Of a stretch of 64,000 bases of DNA, positions 18,808 through 27,955 are shown piece by piece. Under the pieces are notes generated by a model, which searched no databases, was not told where the DNA came from, and worked only from the letters and a program-made list of their open reading frames with translations. Origin of the DNA: Methylorubrum aminovorans (lineage in GTDB: Bacteria; Pseudomonadota; Alphaproteobacteria; Rhizobiales; Beijerinckiaceae). A program made the position numbers and the translations under genes. Numbering within the stretch: position 1 is the first letter of the stretch; every line of letters starts with the position of its first letter. The DNA is taken from contig NZ_BPRC01000001.1 in the NCBI RefSeq assembly GCF_022179725.1, positions 124,001 through 188,000 on the forward strand, given 5' to 3'.

Positions 18808-20634
18808 ATGGGGGGCGATCCGCAGGCGGCTCTCCGGGGGCGGGCGCCGCTCGGGGCGCTCAAACCCCTGATTCCCTTCGCGAGCCGCTATCGGGGCCGC
18901 ATCCTCGCGGCGCTGATCTCGCTGATCGCGGCGTCGGGCGCGACGCTGGTCGTGCCGATCGCGATTCGCCGCGTGATCGACCACGGCTTCTCGCCGGAGG
19001 GGCAGGCCCTCATCAATTCCTACTTCGTGGCCCTGCTCGGCGTCGTGGCGGTGCTCGCGGTGTCGAGTGCCGGGCGCTACTACTCGGTGGTGACTCTGGG
19101 CGAGCGCGTCGTGGCGGATCTGCGCTCGGCGGTCTTCGCCCGTTTGACGAGCCTCGATCCGACCTTCTTCGACAAGTCGCAATCGGGCGAGATCGTCTCG
19201 CGCCTGACGGCCGACGCGACGCAGGTCAAGGCGGTGTTCGGGGTCTCGATCTCGATCCTGCTGCGCAACCTGTTCCTGTTCGTCGGCGCCGTCGTCCTGA
19301 TGGTCTGGACCAGCCCCGGCCTGTCGATCCTCGTGCTCGCGGCCATTCCGCTGATCGTCTTCCCGTTGATCCTGTCGGGCCGCGGCGTGCGCCGCCGCTC
19401 CCGCGCGGCGCAGGACCGGCTGGCCGACGCGTCGGCCTACGCGGCCGAAGCCGTCGGTGCTATCCGCACGATGCAGGCTTTCGGCATGGGCCGCGCGACT
19501 GCCGAGCGCTTCGCGGGCGCCTCCGAGAATGCCTACCGGGCGGCGCGCGCCTCGATCACCGCGCGCGCCCTGCTCACCGGCGTGGCGATCTTCCTGATCT
19601 CGGCCTCGGTGGTCGGCGTCATGTGGTACGGCGCCAAGGAGGTGCTCGCCGGCACCACCACCGCCGGTCAGCTCTCCCAATTCGTGCTCTACGCCGTGTT
19701 CGGCGCCAGCGCGCTGGGTCAGCTCTCCGAGGTTTACGGCGAACTCGCCCAGGCGGCGGGTGCGGCCGAGCGGCTCGGCGAGATCCTAGCCGCCGAGCCG
19801 GCGATCCGTTCGCCCGAGCACCCGATCGCCCTGCCGAGCCCGGCCCGCGGCGCCGTCGCGTTCGAGTCGGTCCGCTTCCGCTACCCGACCCGACCCGAGC
19901 ACGCGGCCCTCGACGGCATCTCGTTCACGGCGGCGCCGGGCGAGCGCATCGCCCTGGTCGGTCCCTCGGGCGCCGGCAAGACCACGGTGCTGCAACTGCT
20001 GCTGCGCTTCTACGATCCCGATGAGGGACGCGTGACGATCGACGGCGTGCCCCTGCCGCAGGCCGATCTCGACGCGCTGCGCCAGCGCCTCTCCCTGGTG
20101 CCGCAGGACCCGGTGGTGTTCTCCGGCACGGTTCTCGAAAATATCCGCTACGGCCGTCCCGGCGCCAGCGAGGCGGAGGTGGAGGAGGCTGCCCGGCTCG
20201 CCAATGCCGACGGCTTCATCCGGGCCCTGCCGCAGGGCTACGCGACGCTGCTCGGCGAGCGCGGCACCACGCTCTCGGGCGGGCAGCGCCAGCGCGTCGC
20301 CATCGCCCGCGCGATCCTCAAGGACGCCCCGGTCCTGCTCCTCGACGAGGCGACCTCGGCGCTGGACGCCGAGAGCGAGCGCGCGGTGCAGAACGCCCTC
20401 GACCGGCTGATGCAGGGGCGCACCACCCTGGTGATCGCCCACCGGCTCGCGACCATCCGCGCCGCCGACCGCATCCTCGTCTTCGACGGGGGCAAGATCG
20501 TCGAGGAGGGCACGCATGAGAGCCTGCTCGCCCACGGCGCCCTCTACGCGCAGCTCGCGAGCCTGCAATTCGCCGACAGCTTCGACGAAAGTGCGCGATC
20601 CCGCGACCCGCGCCCGAAACACGCGGCGGAATAG
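18808..20634 (+). CDS. ABC exporter, fused permease and ATPase
   Basis: The product is about 608 residues: an N-terminal six-helix transmembrane domain (about 25-310), then the ATPase. The ATPase has Walker [10 protein letters not shown] near residue 385, the Q-loop VPQDPVVF, the signature LSGGQRQR near 489, and Walker [12 protein letters not shown] followed by IAHRLAT. One half-transporter homodimerises to expel lipids, peptides or drugs; this MsbA/LmrA-like group is not substrate-specific by sequence. I prefer ATG 18808 because GGGAG precedes it; ATG 18751 is the alternative. The D-cysteine desulfhydrase gene follows 18 bp later, so the two probably share an mRNA. Confidence 0.9.
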   Translation: MGGDPQAALRGRAPLGALKPLIPFASRYRGRILAALISLIAASGATLVVPIAIRRVIDHGFSPEGQALINSYFVALLGVVAVLAVSSAGRYYSVVTLGERVVADLRSAVFARLTSLDPTFFDKSQSGEIVSRLTADATQVKAVFGVSISILLRNLFLFVGAVVLMVWTSPGLSILVLAAIPLIVFPLILSGRGVRRRSRAAQDRLADASAYAAEAVGAIRTMQAFGMGRATAERFAGASENAYRAARASITARALLTGVAIFLISASVVGVMWYGAKEVLAGTTTAGQLSQFVLYAVFGASALGQLSEVYGELAQAAGAAERLGEILAAEPAIRSPEHPIALPSPARGAVAFESVRFRYPTRPEHAALDGISFTAAPGERIALVGPSGAGKTTVLQLLLRFYDPDEGRVTIDGVPLPQADLDALRQRLSLVPQDPVVFSGTVLENIRYGRPGASEAEVEEAARLANADGFIRALPQGYATLLGERGTTLSGGQRQRVAIARAILKDAPVLLLDEATSALDAESERAVQNALDRLMQGRTTLVIAHRLATIRAADRILVFDGGKIVEEGTHESLLAHGALYAQLASLQFADSFDESARSRDPRPKHAAE

Positions 20635-20652
20635 CGGGCGCAAGGGAGATCG

Positions 20653-21660
20653 ATGGACCTCACCCGCTTCCCCCGCGTGGCGCTCACCGACGGGCCGACG
20701 CCGATCCGCTCCCTAGACCGGCTCTCGACCCATCTCGGGCCTGAGCTGAACGGCGTGCGCCTGTTCGTGAAGCGCGATGATGTCGGCCCGGTGGGCCTGG
20801 GCGGCAACAAGCTGCGCAAGCTCGAATTCCTGCTCGGCCAAGCCCTGGCAGAGCGGGCCGACACGGTGATCACCGTCGGTGCGCTGCAGTCAAATCACGC
20901 CCGGCTCACCGCCGCCTCCGCCGCGCGGATGGGGCTCGCCTGCGAGTTGTTCCTCACCCGCAGCGTCCCGCGGGAGGACGCCGACTACACGGCCAACGGC
21001 AACCGGCTGCTGCAGGATCTGTTCGGCGCCCGCGTCCACCTGCTGCCGGGTGAGGCCGATTCGCTGGCGCAGGCCGAGGCTCGGGCGGACGAGCTGAAAG
21101 GGGAGGGGCGGCGCGTCTTTGTCTTTCCCTCCGGCGGGTCGAGCCCGCTCGGTTGCCTCGGCTACGCGGCCTGCGCCGCCGAGATCCTGGAGCAATCGGC
21201 CAATCTCGGCCTCGGCTTCGCCCGCATCGTCGTGCCGAACGGCAGCTCCGGCACCCATGCCGGCCTCGCCGCAGGCCTCGCCGCCGCCGGCCGGGACCCG
21301 CATCTGGCCCAGTCCTACACGGTGCTGGCACCGGAGCCCGAGGCCCGGGCGGCGACGCTGGCCAAAGCCCGCGAGACCCTCGCGCTGATCGACGTCGGCC
21401 TGACTCTTTCCGACGACGCCATCCGCGTGGACGGCGCCCATCGCGGGCCGGGCTACGGCATCCCGACCGAGGGCATGCGCGAGGCCGTGCGGCTGATGGC
21501 GCGGACCGAAGGGCTGCTGCTCGATCCGGTCTACAGCGGCAAGGCGTTTGCCGGCTTGCTCCACGATGTACGCACGGGCGCCTACGAGCGCGGCGCGGCG
21601 GTGCTGTTCGTGATGACCGGCGGGGTGCCAGGATTGTTTGCGTATCGGAGCGAGTTTTAG
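20653..21660 (+). CDS. dcyD: D-cysteine desulfhydrase (PLP-dependent, ACC-deaminase family)
   Basis: The 335-residue fold-type II PLP enzyme has the cofactor lysine in GLGGNKLRK (Lys about 53), the phosphate-binding NGSSGTHAG, and the substrate segment TVGALQSNHAR. This family splits D-cysteine into pyruvate, sulfide and ammonia, or opens 1-aminocyclopropane-1-carboxylate. The overall match is better to D-cysteine desulfhydrase than to ACC deaminase. The ACC-deaminase-specific residues would need alignment to exclude that activity, which plant-associated methylobacteria often have. It is likely co-transcribed with the exporter upstream. Confidence 0.82.
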   Translation: MDLTRFPRVALTDGPTPIRSLDRLSTHLGPELNGVRLFVKRDDVGPVGLGGNKLRKLEFLLGQALAERADTVITVGALQSNHARLTAASAARMGLACELFLTRSVPREDADYTANGNRLLQDLFGARVHLLPGEADSLAQAEARADELKGEGRRVFVFPSGGSSPLGCLGYAACAAEILEQSANLGLGFARIVVPNGSSGTHAGLAAGLAAAGRDPHLAQSYTVLAPEPEARAATLAKARETLALIDVGLTLSDDAIRVDGAHRGPGYGIPTEGMREAVRLMARTEGLLLDPVYSGKAFAGLLHDVRTGAYERGAAVLFVMTGGVPGLFAYRSEF

Positions 21661-21807
21661 CGGCCCAACCCTCACCATCTGCGGGGTAGGGTGCCTCGTG
21701 GATGCGAGGTGAGAGAGGGGACGACGCTTCCGGAGGAACCTTAACTGGCTCCCAGCCGACCCTCCTTTAAGGGCCACCCACTCCCGCAGAGGGGAGCGGG
21801 ATTGCTC
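21661..21807. repeat. Degenerate intergenic repeat remnant
   Basis: The gap between convergent dcyD and the OmpA-like gene is built from low-complexity purine/pyrimidine blocks of the CCCTCACC...GCGGGG...AGAGGGG type. The same style occurs at 29800-29940. It resembles the dispersed CCTCTCC...GAGAGGGG-type intergenic elements common in Methylobacterium. No gene is visible. Confidence 0.4.
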
Positions 21808-22821
21808 TCACCGCTCGGTCAGCTTCATCTCGATCCGGCGGTTGCGCGAATAGGCCTCCTCGCTCGTTCCCGAATCGAGCGGCTGGAACTCGCCGAAAGC
21901 GCCGGCCAGGAGCCGCTGCGGCGGAAGCCCCTTGCTCCGCAGATACTGTACGACCGCGATGGCGCGCGCCGCCGAGAGCGCCCAGTTCGAGGGAAACTGC
22001 GCCGACTGGATCGGTCGCGCATCGGTGTGGCCGTCGACGCGCAGCACCCAGGGGATGTCGGCGGGGATTTCTTTGGCGATGTCGAGGATCGCCCCGGCGA
22101 TCCGGTCGAGTTCCGGCCCGGCCTCCGGCTTCAGCGCCGCGGAGCCCGCCGCGAACAGCACCTCGGATTGCAGGACGAAGCGGTCGCCGACGATGCGCAC
22201 ATCCGTGCGGCTACCGATGACCTGGCGTAGGCGTCCGAAGAAGTCGGAGCGATAGCGGGCGAGTTCCTGCACCCGCTGAGCGAGCGCGACGTTGAGGCGG
22301 CTGCCGAGTTCGGCGATGCGCGCCTGGCTCTCACGGTCGCGGGTCTCAGAGGCCGCCAGTGCATCCTCCAGCGCCGCGAGCTGCCGGCGCAGCGCCCGGA
22401 TCTGCTCGTTGAGCAGCTCGACCTGGTTCTGCGCCCGCTGCGTCGCGCCCCGCTCGGCGGCGAGCTGCGCATCGACATCGGCGCTCTTGCCCGAGGCCGC
22501 CTCGCTGGCGTCGGCGAGCGCCCGGAGCCGGTCGCGCTCGGCTTCCGTTGCGGTCAGCGTGTTGCGCAGGCCGGAGGCTGCCTCCTCCTGCGCACGACGG
22601 CTGGAGCGCTCCAGCGCCAGCAGGTCGGTGAGGTCGGCGATCTGGCGGTTGAGGCGGTTGAGCACCGCGTCCCGCCCGGTCAGCTCCTGCGACAGGAAGA
22701 ACTGCCCGACCACGAAGACGGTGAGCAGGAACACGACCGCGAGCAGAAGGGTGGCGAGCGCATCGACGTAGCCCGGCCAGACATTCAGGCTGCGCTGCGC
22801 GCGCGCGCGGACCGACGCCAT
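21808..22821 (-). CDS. OmpA/MotB-type peptidoglycan-binding protein with coiled coil
   Basis: The 337-residue protein starts at MASVRARAQRSLNVWPGYVD. It has one N-terminal membrane helix (ALATLLLAVVFLLTVFVVG, about 20-40), a long heptad-rich coiled coil (about 45-185), and an OmpA C-terminal domain. That domain contains RVDGHTDARPI, NWALSAARA and RRIEMKL for peptidoglycan binding. The layout is that of a MotB-like stator subunit with a long periplasmic stalk. It begins 2 bp after the MotA/ExbB-like gene, so the two are probably one complex. No flagellar or tol genes adjoin. Confidence 0.85.
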   Translation of the reverse strand: MASVRARAQRSLNVWPGYVDALATLLLAVVFLLTVFVVGQFFLSQELTGRDAVLNRLNRQIADLTDLLALERSSRRAQEEAASGLRNTLTATEAERDRLRALADASEAASGKSADVDAQLAAERGATQRAQNQVELLNEQIRALRRQLAALEDALAASETRDRESQARIAELGSRLNVALAQRVQELARYRSDFFGRLRQVIGSRTDVRIVGDRFVLQSEVLFAAGSAALKPEAGPELDRIAGAILDIAKEIPADIPWVLRVDGHTDARPIQSAQFPSNWALSAARAIAVVQYLRSKGLPPQRLLAGAFGEFQPLDSGTSEEAYSRNRRIEMKLTER

Positions 22822-22823
22822 TC

Positions 22824-23825
22824 TTAATTGACCTTCTCGCGCGCCAGCCTTTCGAGCACCTGCTTCAGCTCGCGCTCGCGGGCGGCCTGGGCCTCGACCC
22901 AGTCGCGGATCATCTGCTGCTCGGCGCGCATGTGCTGCACGAGGCCCTGGATGCCCTCGGCGAGGTTGGTCATGGCCTGGGTCGCACCGCGGCCCCCGGC
23001 GCCCTCGGCGATGACACCGCTGAGACGGTCGACGGCGGCCTGAAGCTCGCGGGCAATGGCCGGGTCGTGCTCCGGCGCGGGGCGGGCGGCGATGGCGGTG
23101 GTGGCGACCGCCTGCTCCTCGCCGGAGACCAGCCAATCCTCCAACTCGTTATGGAAGCGCGCATGGGCTTGGCCGGCCTGCAGATCGAGGAAGCCGACGA
23201 TCAGCGAGGAGGCGAGGCCGAACAGCGAGGCGGAGAAGGCCAGGCCGATGCCGGAGAGCGGCACGGCGAGCCCGCTCTTCAACTCGTCGAACATCACCGC
23301 CGCGTCCCCGCCGCCGCGCATGCCGCCGATCACCGAACCCACCGCCGAGAGCGTCTCGATCAGGCCCCAGAAGGTGCCGAGCAGGCCGAGCAGGATCAGG
23401 ATGCCGGCGATGTAGCGCAGGATCTCGCGGCCTTCGTCGAGCCGCACGGCGGTGGTGTCGAGATGGGCGCGGGTGGAGGTCAGCGTCACGCCCTCGCGCC
23501 GGGCCGCGATGGCCGGCAGCAGGGGACCCAGCAGGGTCGGCCGCTCCTTCGGATTCTGCCCGGCGGCGACCGCGTTGACGTAGCGCACCTCGCGAAACAG
23601 CCGTGTCACCTGACCGAAAGCGAGCAGCACCGCGATCAGCAGGACACCGAGGATCAGGCCGTTCAGGCCCGGATTGGCGAGGAAGGCCGGCGTGATCTGC
23701 TTGTAGAGGACGAAGGCGAGGAAGCCCGCGAGCGCCAGGAACACCAGCATCCGCACCAGCGTCATGCCGGGTTTGGCCAGGGGAGGCGTGTCGGGGGACG
23801 CGGAACGGGCCGCCATCGGGTCCAT
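22824..23825 (-). CDS. MotA/TolQ/ExbB-like proton channel protein
   Basis: The 333-residue protein has two early membrane helices, then a helix with ILILLGLLGTFWGLIETL and another with LSGIGLAFSASLFGLASSL. Together these are the paired pore helices of the MotA/TolQ/ExbB group. A cytoplasmic C-terminal helical tail of about 100 residues follows (AAVDRLSGVIAEG through KQVLERLAREKVN). It is encoded just before the OmpA/MotB-like gene. The pair should form an ion-driven inner-membrane motor anchored to peptidoglycan; what it drives is unknown. Confidence 0.85.
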   Translation of the reverse strand: MDPMAARSASPDTPPLAKPGMTLVRMLVFLALAGFLAFVLYKQITPAFLANPGLNGLILGVLLIAVLLAFGQVTRLFREVRYVNAVAAGQNPKERPTLLGPLLPAIAARREGVTLTSTRAHLDTTAVRLDEGREILRYIAGILILLGLLGTFWGLIETLSAVGSVIGGMRGGGDAAVMFDELKSGLAVPLSGIGLAFSASLFGLASSLIVGFLDLQAGQAHARFHNELEDWLVSGEEQAVATTAIAARPAPEHDPAIARELQAAVDRLSGVIAEGAGGRGATQAMTNLAEGIQGLVQHMRAEQQMIRDWVEAQAARERELKQVLERLAREKVN

Positions 23826-23952
23826 ACTCGAGTTGGGGCCTCACGCCGGGACCGGCGGCACCGCTGTGACGAAATCGGCGGCACTCTGGCGGCTCGGCCG
23901 GCCGCGATCAAGTCGCGGCGCGCGCTCGTTCAACGCGCCTCGATGCGGGAAC

Positions 23953-24774
23953 TCAGTCCCAGGCGCGCGGCCAGGTCTCTTCCAGATGCGGCCCGAGCCG
24001 CACCGCCCAGACCTGCTTGGCCAGTCCCGTCGCGTCGTCGGTCTCGACCGCGACCCCGCACAGCGTGCCCTCGCCGGTCGCCGCTTCGAGCCGCGAGCCC
24101 GGCGTCTTCTGCAGAAAGCGGCGGATCGGTTCGTCCTTCTGCATGCCGAGGATCGAATCGTAGTCGCCGCACATGCCGGCATCGGAGAGGTAGGCGGTGC
24201 CGCCGGGCAGGATGCGGTGGTCGCCGGTGGGCGCATGGGTGTGGGTGCCGACGACGAGGCTGGCCCGGCCGTCGAGGAAATGCGCCATGGCCTGCTTCTC
24301 GCTGGTGGCCTCGGCGTGCATGTCGACGATCACCGCATCCGCCGCCGCCCCGAGCGGGCAGGCATCGAGTTCCCGGTCGGCCGCAGTGAAGGGATCGTCG
24401 AGGGGGTCGAGGTAGATCCGGCCCATCACGTTGACGACGAGCACGCGGGCGCCGCGCGCCGTCTCGATCACCGTCGCGCCCCGGCCCGGCGTTCCGGGCG
24501 GGTAGTTCGCCGGCCGGATCAGCCGCGGCTGGCGGGCGATGAAGACGAGCGCCTCGCGCTGGTCGAAGGAATGATTGCCGAGCGTCACCGCGTCGGCGCC
24601 GGCCTGGAGGATCTCGTCGCAGATCGATTCGGTGATGCCGAAGCCGCCGGCCGCGTTCTCGCCGTTGATGACCACGCAATCGAGTCGCCAGCGCTCGCGA
24701 AGGCCGGGAAGACGTTCGGTGACGGCGTGGCGGCCGGGGCGCCCGACGATGTCGCCGAGGAAAAGGATGCGCAT
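23953..24774 (-). CDS. YmdB-type metallophosphoesterase (TIGR00282 family)
   Basis: The 273-residue protein starts MRILFLGDIVGRPGR and has the metal-site phrases NGENAAGG, LGNHSFD, DMHAEATSEK and GTHTHAPTGD. All are characteristic of the YmdB/TIGR00282 calcineurin-like phosphoesterases. Bacillus YmdB hydrolyses 2',3'-cyclic nucleotides and affects mRNA turnover and development. It is encoded 9 bp after the 5-formyltetrahydrofolate ligase gene on the same strand, so it is probably co-transcribed with that gene and 6S RNA. Confidence 0.92.
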   Translation of the reverse strand: MRILFLGDIVGRPGRHAVTERLPGLRERWRLDCVVINGENAAGGFGITESICDEILQAGADAVTLGNHSFDQREALVFIARQPRLIRPANYPPGTPGRGATVIETARGARVLVVNVMGRIYLDPLDDPFTAADRELDACPLGAAADAVIVDMHAEATSEKQAMAHFLDGRASLVVGTHTHAPTGDHRILPGGTAYLSDAGMCGDYDSILGMQKDEPIRRFLQKTPGSRLEAATGEGTLCGVAVETDDATGLAKQVWAVRLGPHLEETWPRAWD

Positions 24775-24783
24775 CGCGAAGAT

Positions 24784-25374
24784 TCAGCTTTGCCGGAGCG
24801 GCACGGGTCCGGTCTCGGTCACGAGATGGTCGAGGGGACGGTCGTGCGGCTCGGCCGGAACGCGCTCGATCTCCTGGACGGAAAATGCGATGCCCACCGT
24901 CAGCACCGGACCGTTCTTCGAGAGCCGCTCGATCGCCTGATCGTAGTAGCCCGCGCCGTAGCCGATGCGCTGGCCCGCCCGGTCGAAGGCGGCGAGCGGC
25001 ACGATCAGGGCGGTGGGGTCGAGGGGCGGAAGGTCGTCGCGCGGCTCGCTGAGGCCGAAGCCGCCCTGGACCAGTTCCTCGCCGGCCCGCCATTCGCGAA
25101 AGACGAGGCCCTGCTTGGTGACCTTCGGCAGGGCGACCCGCTGGCCGCGGGCGAACAGGCGCTCGATCAGAGGGCGCGGATCAATCTCACTGCGGATCGG
25201 CCAGAAGGCGCCGACCAGCGGCGCCTGCGCGAGTTCGGGAAAGCCCGCGATGGTCTCAGCAGCGGCGAGTGAGCCGGCGGCACGGGCCTCGGGCGAGAGC
25301 GCATCGCGGCGCTTGAGCGCCTCGGCGCGGAGGCTCGCCTTGAGCGAGCGTTCAGGGGAAGAGTGCGGAGCCAC
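24784..25374 (-). CDS. 5-formyltetrahydrofolate cyclo-ligase
   Basis: The 196-residue enzyme converts 5-formyl-THF to 5,10-methenyl-THF using ATP, which matters in a C1-based metabolism. It has LKASLRAEALKRRDAL at the start, WPIRSEIDPRPL, VPLAAFDRAGQRIGYGAGYYD (the ATP-binding loop) and a final VPAEPHDRPLD. I place the start at GTG 25374. The frame is open further upstream, but those residues would run through the 6S RNA gene and look unrelated. The zapA - 6S RNA - cyclo-ligase order is the same as in enterobacteria. Confidence 0.92.
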   Translation of the reverse strand: MAPHSSPERSLKASLRAEALKRRDALSPEARAAGSLAAAETIAGFPELAQAPLVGAFWPIRSEIDPRPLIERLFARGQRVALPKVTKQGLVFREWRAGEELVQGGFGLSEPRDDLPPLDPTALIVPLAAFDRAGQRIGYGAGYYDQAIERLSKNGPVLTVGIAFSVQEIERVPAEPHDRPLDHLVTETGPVPLRQS

Positions 25375-25399
25375 TTGAGCCGTTGGAGTGTCGATCCCG

Positions 25400-25535
25400 G
25401 GAAACCTACAGAGTAGGTGGGCGCCGTGTTGGCCAAGTCCACGGACGAGGCCAGTGACAGCTCCCGAGGGAGTCGATAAGGCCCCGGGGAAAGTTCTCCT
25501 GACGAACTCTGCAGCCCCGCCTGCCAGAGATAGAC
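25400..25535 (-). ncRNA. ssrS: 6S RNA (ssrS), approximate ends
   Basis: The segment lies between zapA and the 5-FTHF cyclo-ligase, the classic 6S position. On the minus strand CTGCAGAGT near 25514 pairs with ACTCTGTAG near 25405 as a closing stem. An inner stem pairs GGGGCC with GGCCTC, and an apical hairpin CTCCC-TC-GGGAG crowns it. This leaves an unpaired central bubble, which is the shape that mimics an open promoter and binds RNA polymerase. The 3' part (TTGGCCAACACGGCGCCCACCT) resembles alphaproteobacterial 6S RNAs as I remember them. The ends are estimates. Confidence 0.72.
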
Positions 25536-25659
25536 GCGCCGGGGCCCGGGCGCCAGGGGGTGATCGCGCCGCGCTCCAGAAATTCGAAGCCGGCACGATG
25601 ATCCGGCTGCGGCATCTTCGTCTCGCGGCCGGTCGTCCGGCCCGTCTCGACCGTCGCGT

Positions 25660-26028
25660 TCACTCTCGCCCTTGCTCGCCCTTGCCGCCCGAGGGCCCGA
25701 CCGATTGGCCCGACAGCGCCCGTGCGAGCCGGTCGATGCGCTCGGCGGCGACGCCGACGCCGCCCGCGAGCCGCGCCTGCTCCGCGGCGCCCTGGGCCGC
25801 GCCACGCTCCAGATCGGCGATGCGGCGGCGAGCCTCGTGCAGCTCGTCGGCCAGCGTCAGCGAGGCCATCACGTGCAGGCGCATGTCGCCGATCTCGCCG
25901 AAGGTGCCGCGCATCTCGGTGACCCGGTCGTCGAAGCTCTTAGCGAGCGCCGCGAGATGGTCCTCCTCGCCGGGGCCGCAGGCCATCCGGTAGCTCTTGC
26001 CCGCGATGGTGACGTTGACGTGCGGCAT
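25660..26028 (-). CDS. zapA: Cell division protein ZapA
   Basis: The 122-residue protein starts MPHVNVTIAGKSYRMACGPGE and has the ZapA phrase HLAALAKSFDDRV. A long helix follows (MRLHVMASLTLADELHEARRRI) and then a coiled-coil tail. ZapA cross-links FtsZ filaments at the division site. It lies 23 bp downstream of the DUF4164 gene on the same strand and just upstream of 6S RNA. Upstream in-frame codons exist, but they read through the DUF4164 gene. Confidence 0.94.
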   Translation of the reverse strand: MPHVNVTIAGKSYRMACGPGEEDHLAALAKSFDDRVTEMRGTFGEIGDMRLHVMASLTLADELHEARRRIADLERGAAQGAAEQARLAGGVGVAAERIDRLARALSGQSVGPSGGKGEQGRE

Positions 26029-26051
26029 CCGCGTTTGAACCTGACTCGAAC

Positions 26052-26372
26052 TCAGCGCCCGGCCGGGCCGGACAGGACGTCTTCCACGGTCTCGATGGCG
26101 CGATCGAGGCGGCGGTTGACCTCGCCGGTGGTGCTCGTCATCCGCGCGAGCCGCGCGCCCGCCGCATCGAGTTCGGCGGCAAGCCGAACCCGGTCCTCTT
26201 CGAGCAGGGCGAACTCCGTCTCCCGGTCGCCGCGGCTGCGCTCGGCCTCGAGCTTGCGGGCCACCGCCGTCTCCAGCAGCGCGAGAGCCGTGTCGAGCCG
26301 GTGCAACGCCTCTTCCAGGTTGCCGCCCTGCTGCTCTCTCGCCTGCGCTGCCCTTGAATCCGCTCGCGCCAT
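26052..26372 (-). CDS. DUF4164 coiled-coil protein
   Basis: The 106-residue, almost wholly helical protein starts [17 protein letters not shown]. It has continuous heptads ([19 protein letters not shown], then [20 protein letters not shown]) and ends [13 protein letters not shown]. The position directly before zapA and the coiled coil identify DUF4164. A role near the divisome is suggested by this conserved pairing but not proven. Confidence 0.82.
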   Translation of the reverse strand: MARADSRAAQAREQQGGNLEEALHRLDTALALLETAVARKLEAERSRGDRETEFALLEEDRVRLAAELDAAGARLARMTSTTGEVNRRLDRAIETVEDVLSGPAGR

Positions 26373-26834
26373 GATCACCCGTTGATTGCCGCCTCGCTGG
26401 GTCCTGCCACGGAACGCGTCCAGCGCCGCGGCGGCCAGAACGCAAACGGCCGACCACGGACGGACTTTCGCGGTACTCCGAACCCTCGCGACCAACAGGT
26501 TTCAGCCAAGAGCATTCGAAATTCCAGACAATTCACAGGCCTACCCACGATCTTTGACAGTCCGGAGGGCCATGTTAGAGAGCCGGCGCCCGGCCCCGAT
26601 CCCCCGGCGCGGGGCCGCCCAACGGATTCCCAAGACCGTGATCCTTTCCGGCTCTCCGCTCAGACCGTCCGCCGACCGGACGGGTGCGGGCCGCGTCACG
26701 GTTCATCCCCGGTTCAGTCCCTCCCCGCTTGGAGCGGTCTCATCGACTTCGGGCGCCGCGCGCGAACGCCGCTGGCGGGCCCGCCCTGTTTTTCATCGGC
26801 GCGCGGGTGCGCCTCATCACGAAGGAGTCACGCC
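26373..26834. other. 462-bp promoter region between DUF4164/zapA and gap
   Basis: I see no gene. In several related genomes, as I recall, a transketolase gene sits here ahead of gap; it is absent. A TTGACA at 26554-26559 could be a -35 element, but the best -10-like hexamer (TTAGAG) is only 15 bp further on. A GAAGGAG ribosome-binding site for gap ends the region. Confidence 0.5.
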
Positions 26835-27842
26835 GTGACCGTCAAGGTTGCCATCAACGGGTTCGGGCGCATCGGCCGCAACGTGCTGCGTGCCATCGTC
26901 GAGGCCGGCCGCACCGACATCGAGGTCGTCGCGATCAACGATCTCGGCCCCGTCGAGACCAACGCCCACCTGCTGCGCTACGATTCCGTGCATGGCCGGT
27001 TCCCGGCCGAGGTCGCGGTCGAGGGCGACGACATCGTCATCAACGGCAAGCGCATCCGCGTCACCGCCGTGCGTAACCCGGCCGAGTTGCCGCACCGCGA
27101 TCTCGGCGTCGATATCGCGATGGAATGCACCGGCATCTTCACCTCGAAGGACAAGGCGAAGGCCCACCTCGACGCGGGTGCCAAGCGCGTCCTCGTCTCG
27201 GCGCCCGCCGACGGCGCCGACCTGACGGTGGTCTACGGCGTCAACCACGACCGGCTCACGGGCGAGCACCTCGTGGTCTCCAACGCCTCCTGCACCACGA
27301 ACTGCCTCGCGCCGGTCGCCAAGATCATCCACGAGACGGTGGGCATCGAGCGCGGCTTCATGACCACGATCCACTCCTACACCAACGACCAGCCGTCGCT
27401 GGATCAGATGCACAAGGATCTCTACCGGGCGCGCGCCGCCGCGCTCTCGATGATCCCGACCTCGACCGGAGCCGCCAAGGCCGTCGGCCTCGTCCTGCCG
27501 GAGCTGAAGGGCAAGCTCGACGGCACCGCGATCCGCGTTCCGACCCCGAACGTCTCGGCGGTCGATCTCGTCTTCACCGCCAAGCGCGAGACCTCGGTCC
27601 AGGAGATCAACGACGCGATCAAGGCGGCCGCCGCCGGCCCGCTCAAGGGCGTGCTCGGCGTGACCGACCGGCCGAACGTGTCGATCGATTTCAACCACGA
27701 TCCGCACTCGTCCACCTTCCACCTCGACCAGACCAAGGTCATGGACGGCACCTTCGTGCGCATTCTGTCCTGGTACGACAACGAGTGGGGCTTCTCGAAC
27801 CGCATGGCCGACACCGCCGTGGCCATGGCCAAGCTGATCTGA
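26835..27842 (+). CDS. gap: Glyceraldehyde-3-phosphate dehydrogenase
   Basis: The 335-residue enzyme starts with GTG, giving [19 protein letters not shown] (Rossmann fold), and has the catalytic cysteine in [12 protein letters not shown] near residue 153. Substrate-binding segments are [12 protein letters not shown] and [12 protein letters not shown]. It interconverts glyceraldehyde-3-phosphate and 1,3-bisphosphoglycerate. It heads a triose-phosphate block (gap, membrane coiled-coil gene, pgk, fba). In a serine-cycle methylotroph these enzymes run mainly in the gluconeogenic direction. Confidence 0.98.
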   Translation: MTVKVAINGFGRIGRNVLRAIVEAGRTDIEVVAINDLGPVETNAHLLRYDSVHGRFPAEVAVEGDDIVINGKRIRVTAVRNPAELPHRDLGVDIAMECTGIFTSKDKAKAHLDAGAKRVLVSAPADGADLTVVYGVNHDRLTGEHLVVSNASCTTNCLAPVAKIIHETVGIERGFMTTIHSYTNDQPSLDQMHKDLYRARAAALSMIPTSTGAAKAVGLVLPELKGKLDGTAIRVPTPNVSAVDLVFTAKRETSVQEINDAIKAAAAGPLKGVLGVTDRPNVSIDFNHDPHSSTFHLDQTKVMDGTFVRILSWYDNEWGFSNRMADTAVAMAKLI

Positions 27843-27955
27843 CGCTCTAGCTACGCTTCCACGGGAGCGGCCGGCCGTGTGCGTCGGCCGCTCCGGACTG
27901 CCTTCGAGTTCCCTTAGGCGAGCCCAGCTCGCCGAAGATCCAAGGTGCGTATGCG

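Noticed and set aside
20653..21660. ACC deaminase as the product of the PLP gene
   Set aside because: The family is shared, but the overall pattern fits D-cysteine desulfhydrase better. Without an alignment of the discriminating residues I did not use the ACC-deaminase name.
21808..23825. Zorya anti-phage system
   Set aside because: Only a ZorA/ZorB-like architecture is present. The following gene is convergent dcyD and the preceding one is a phosphoesterase, so the nuclease/helicase parts are missing.
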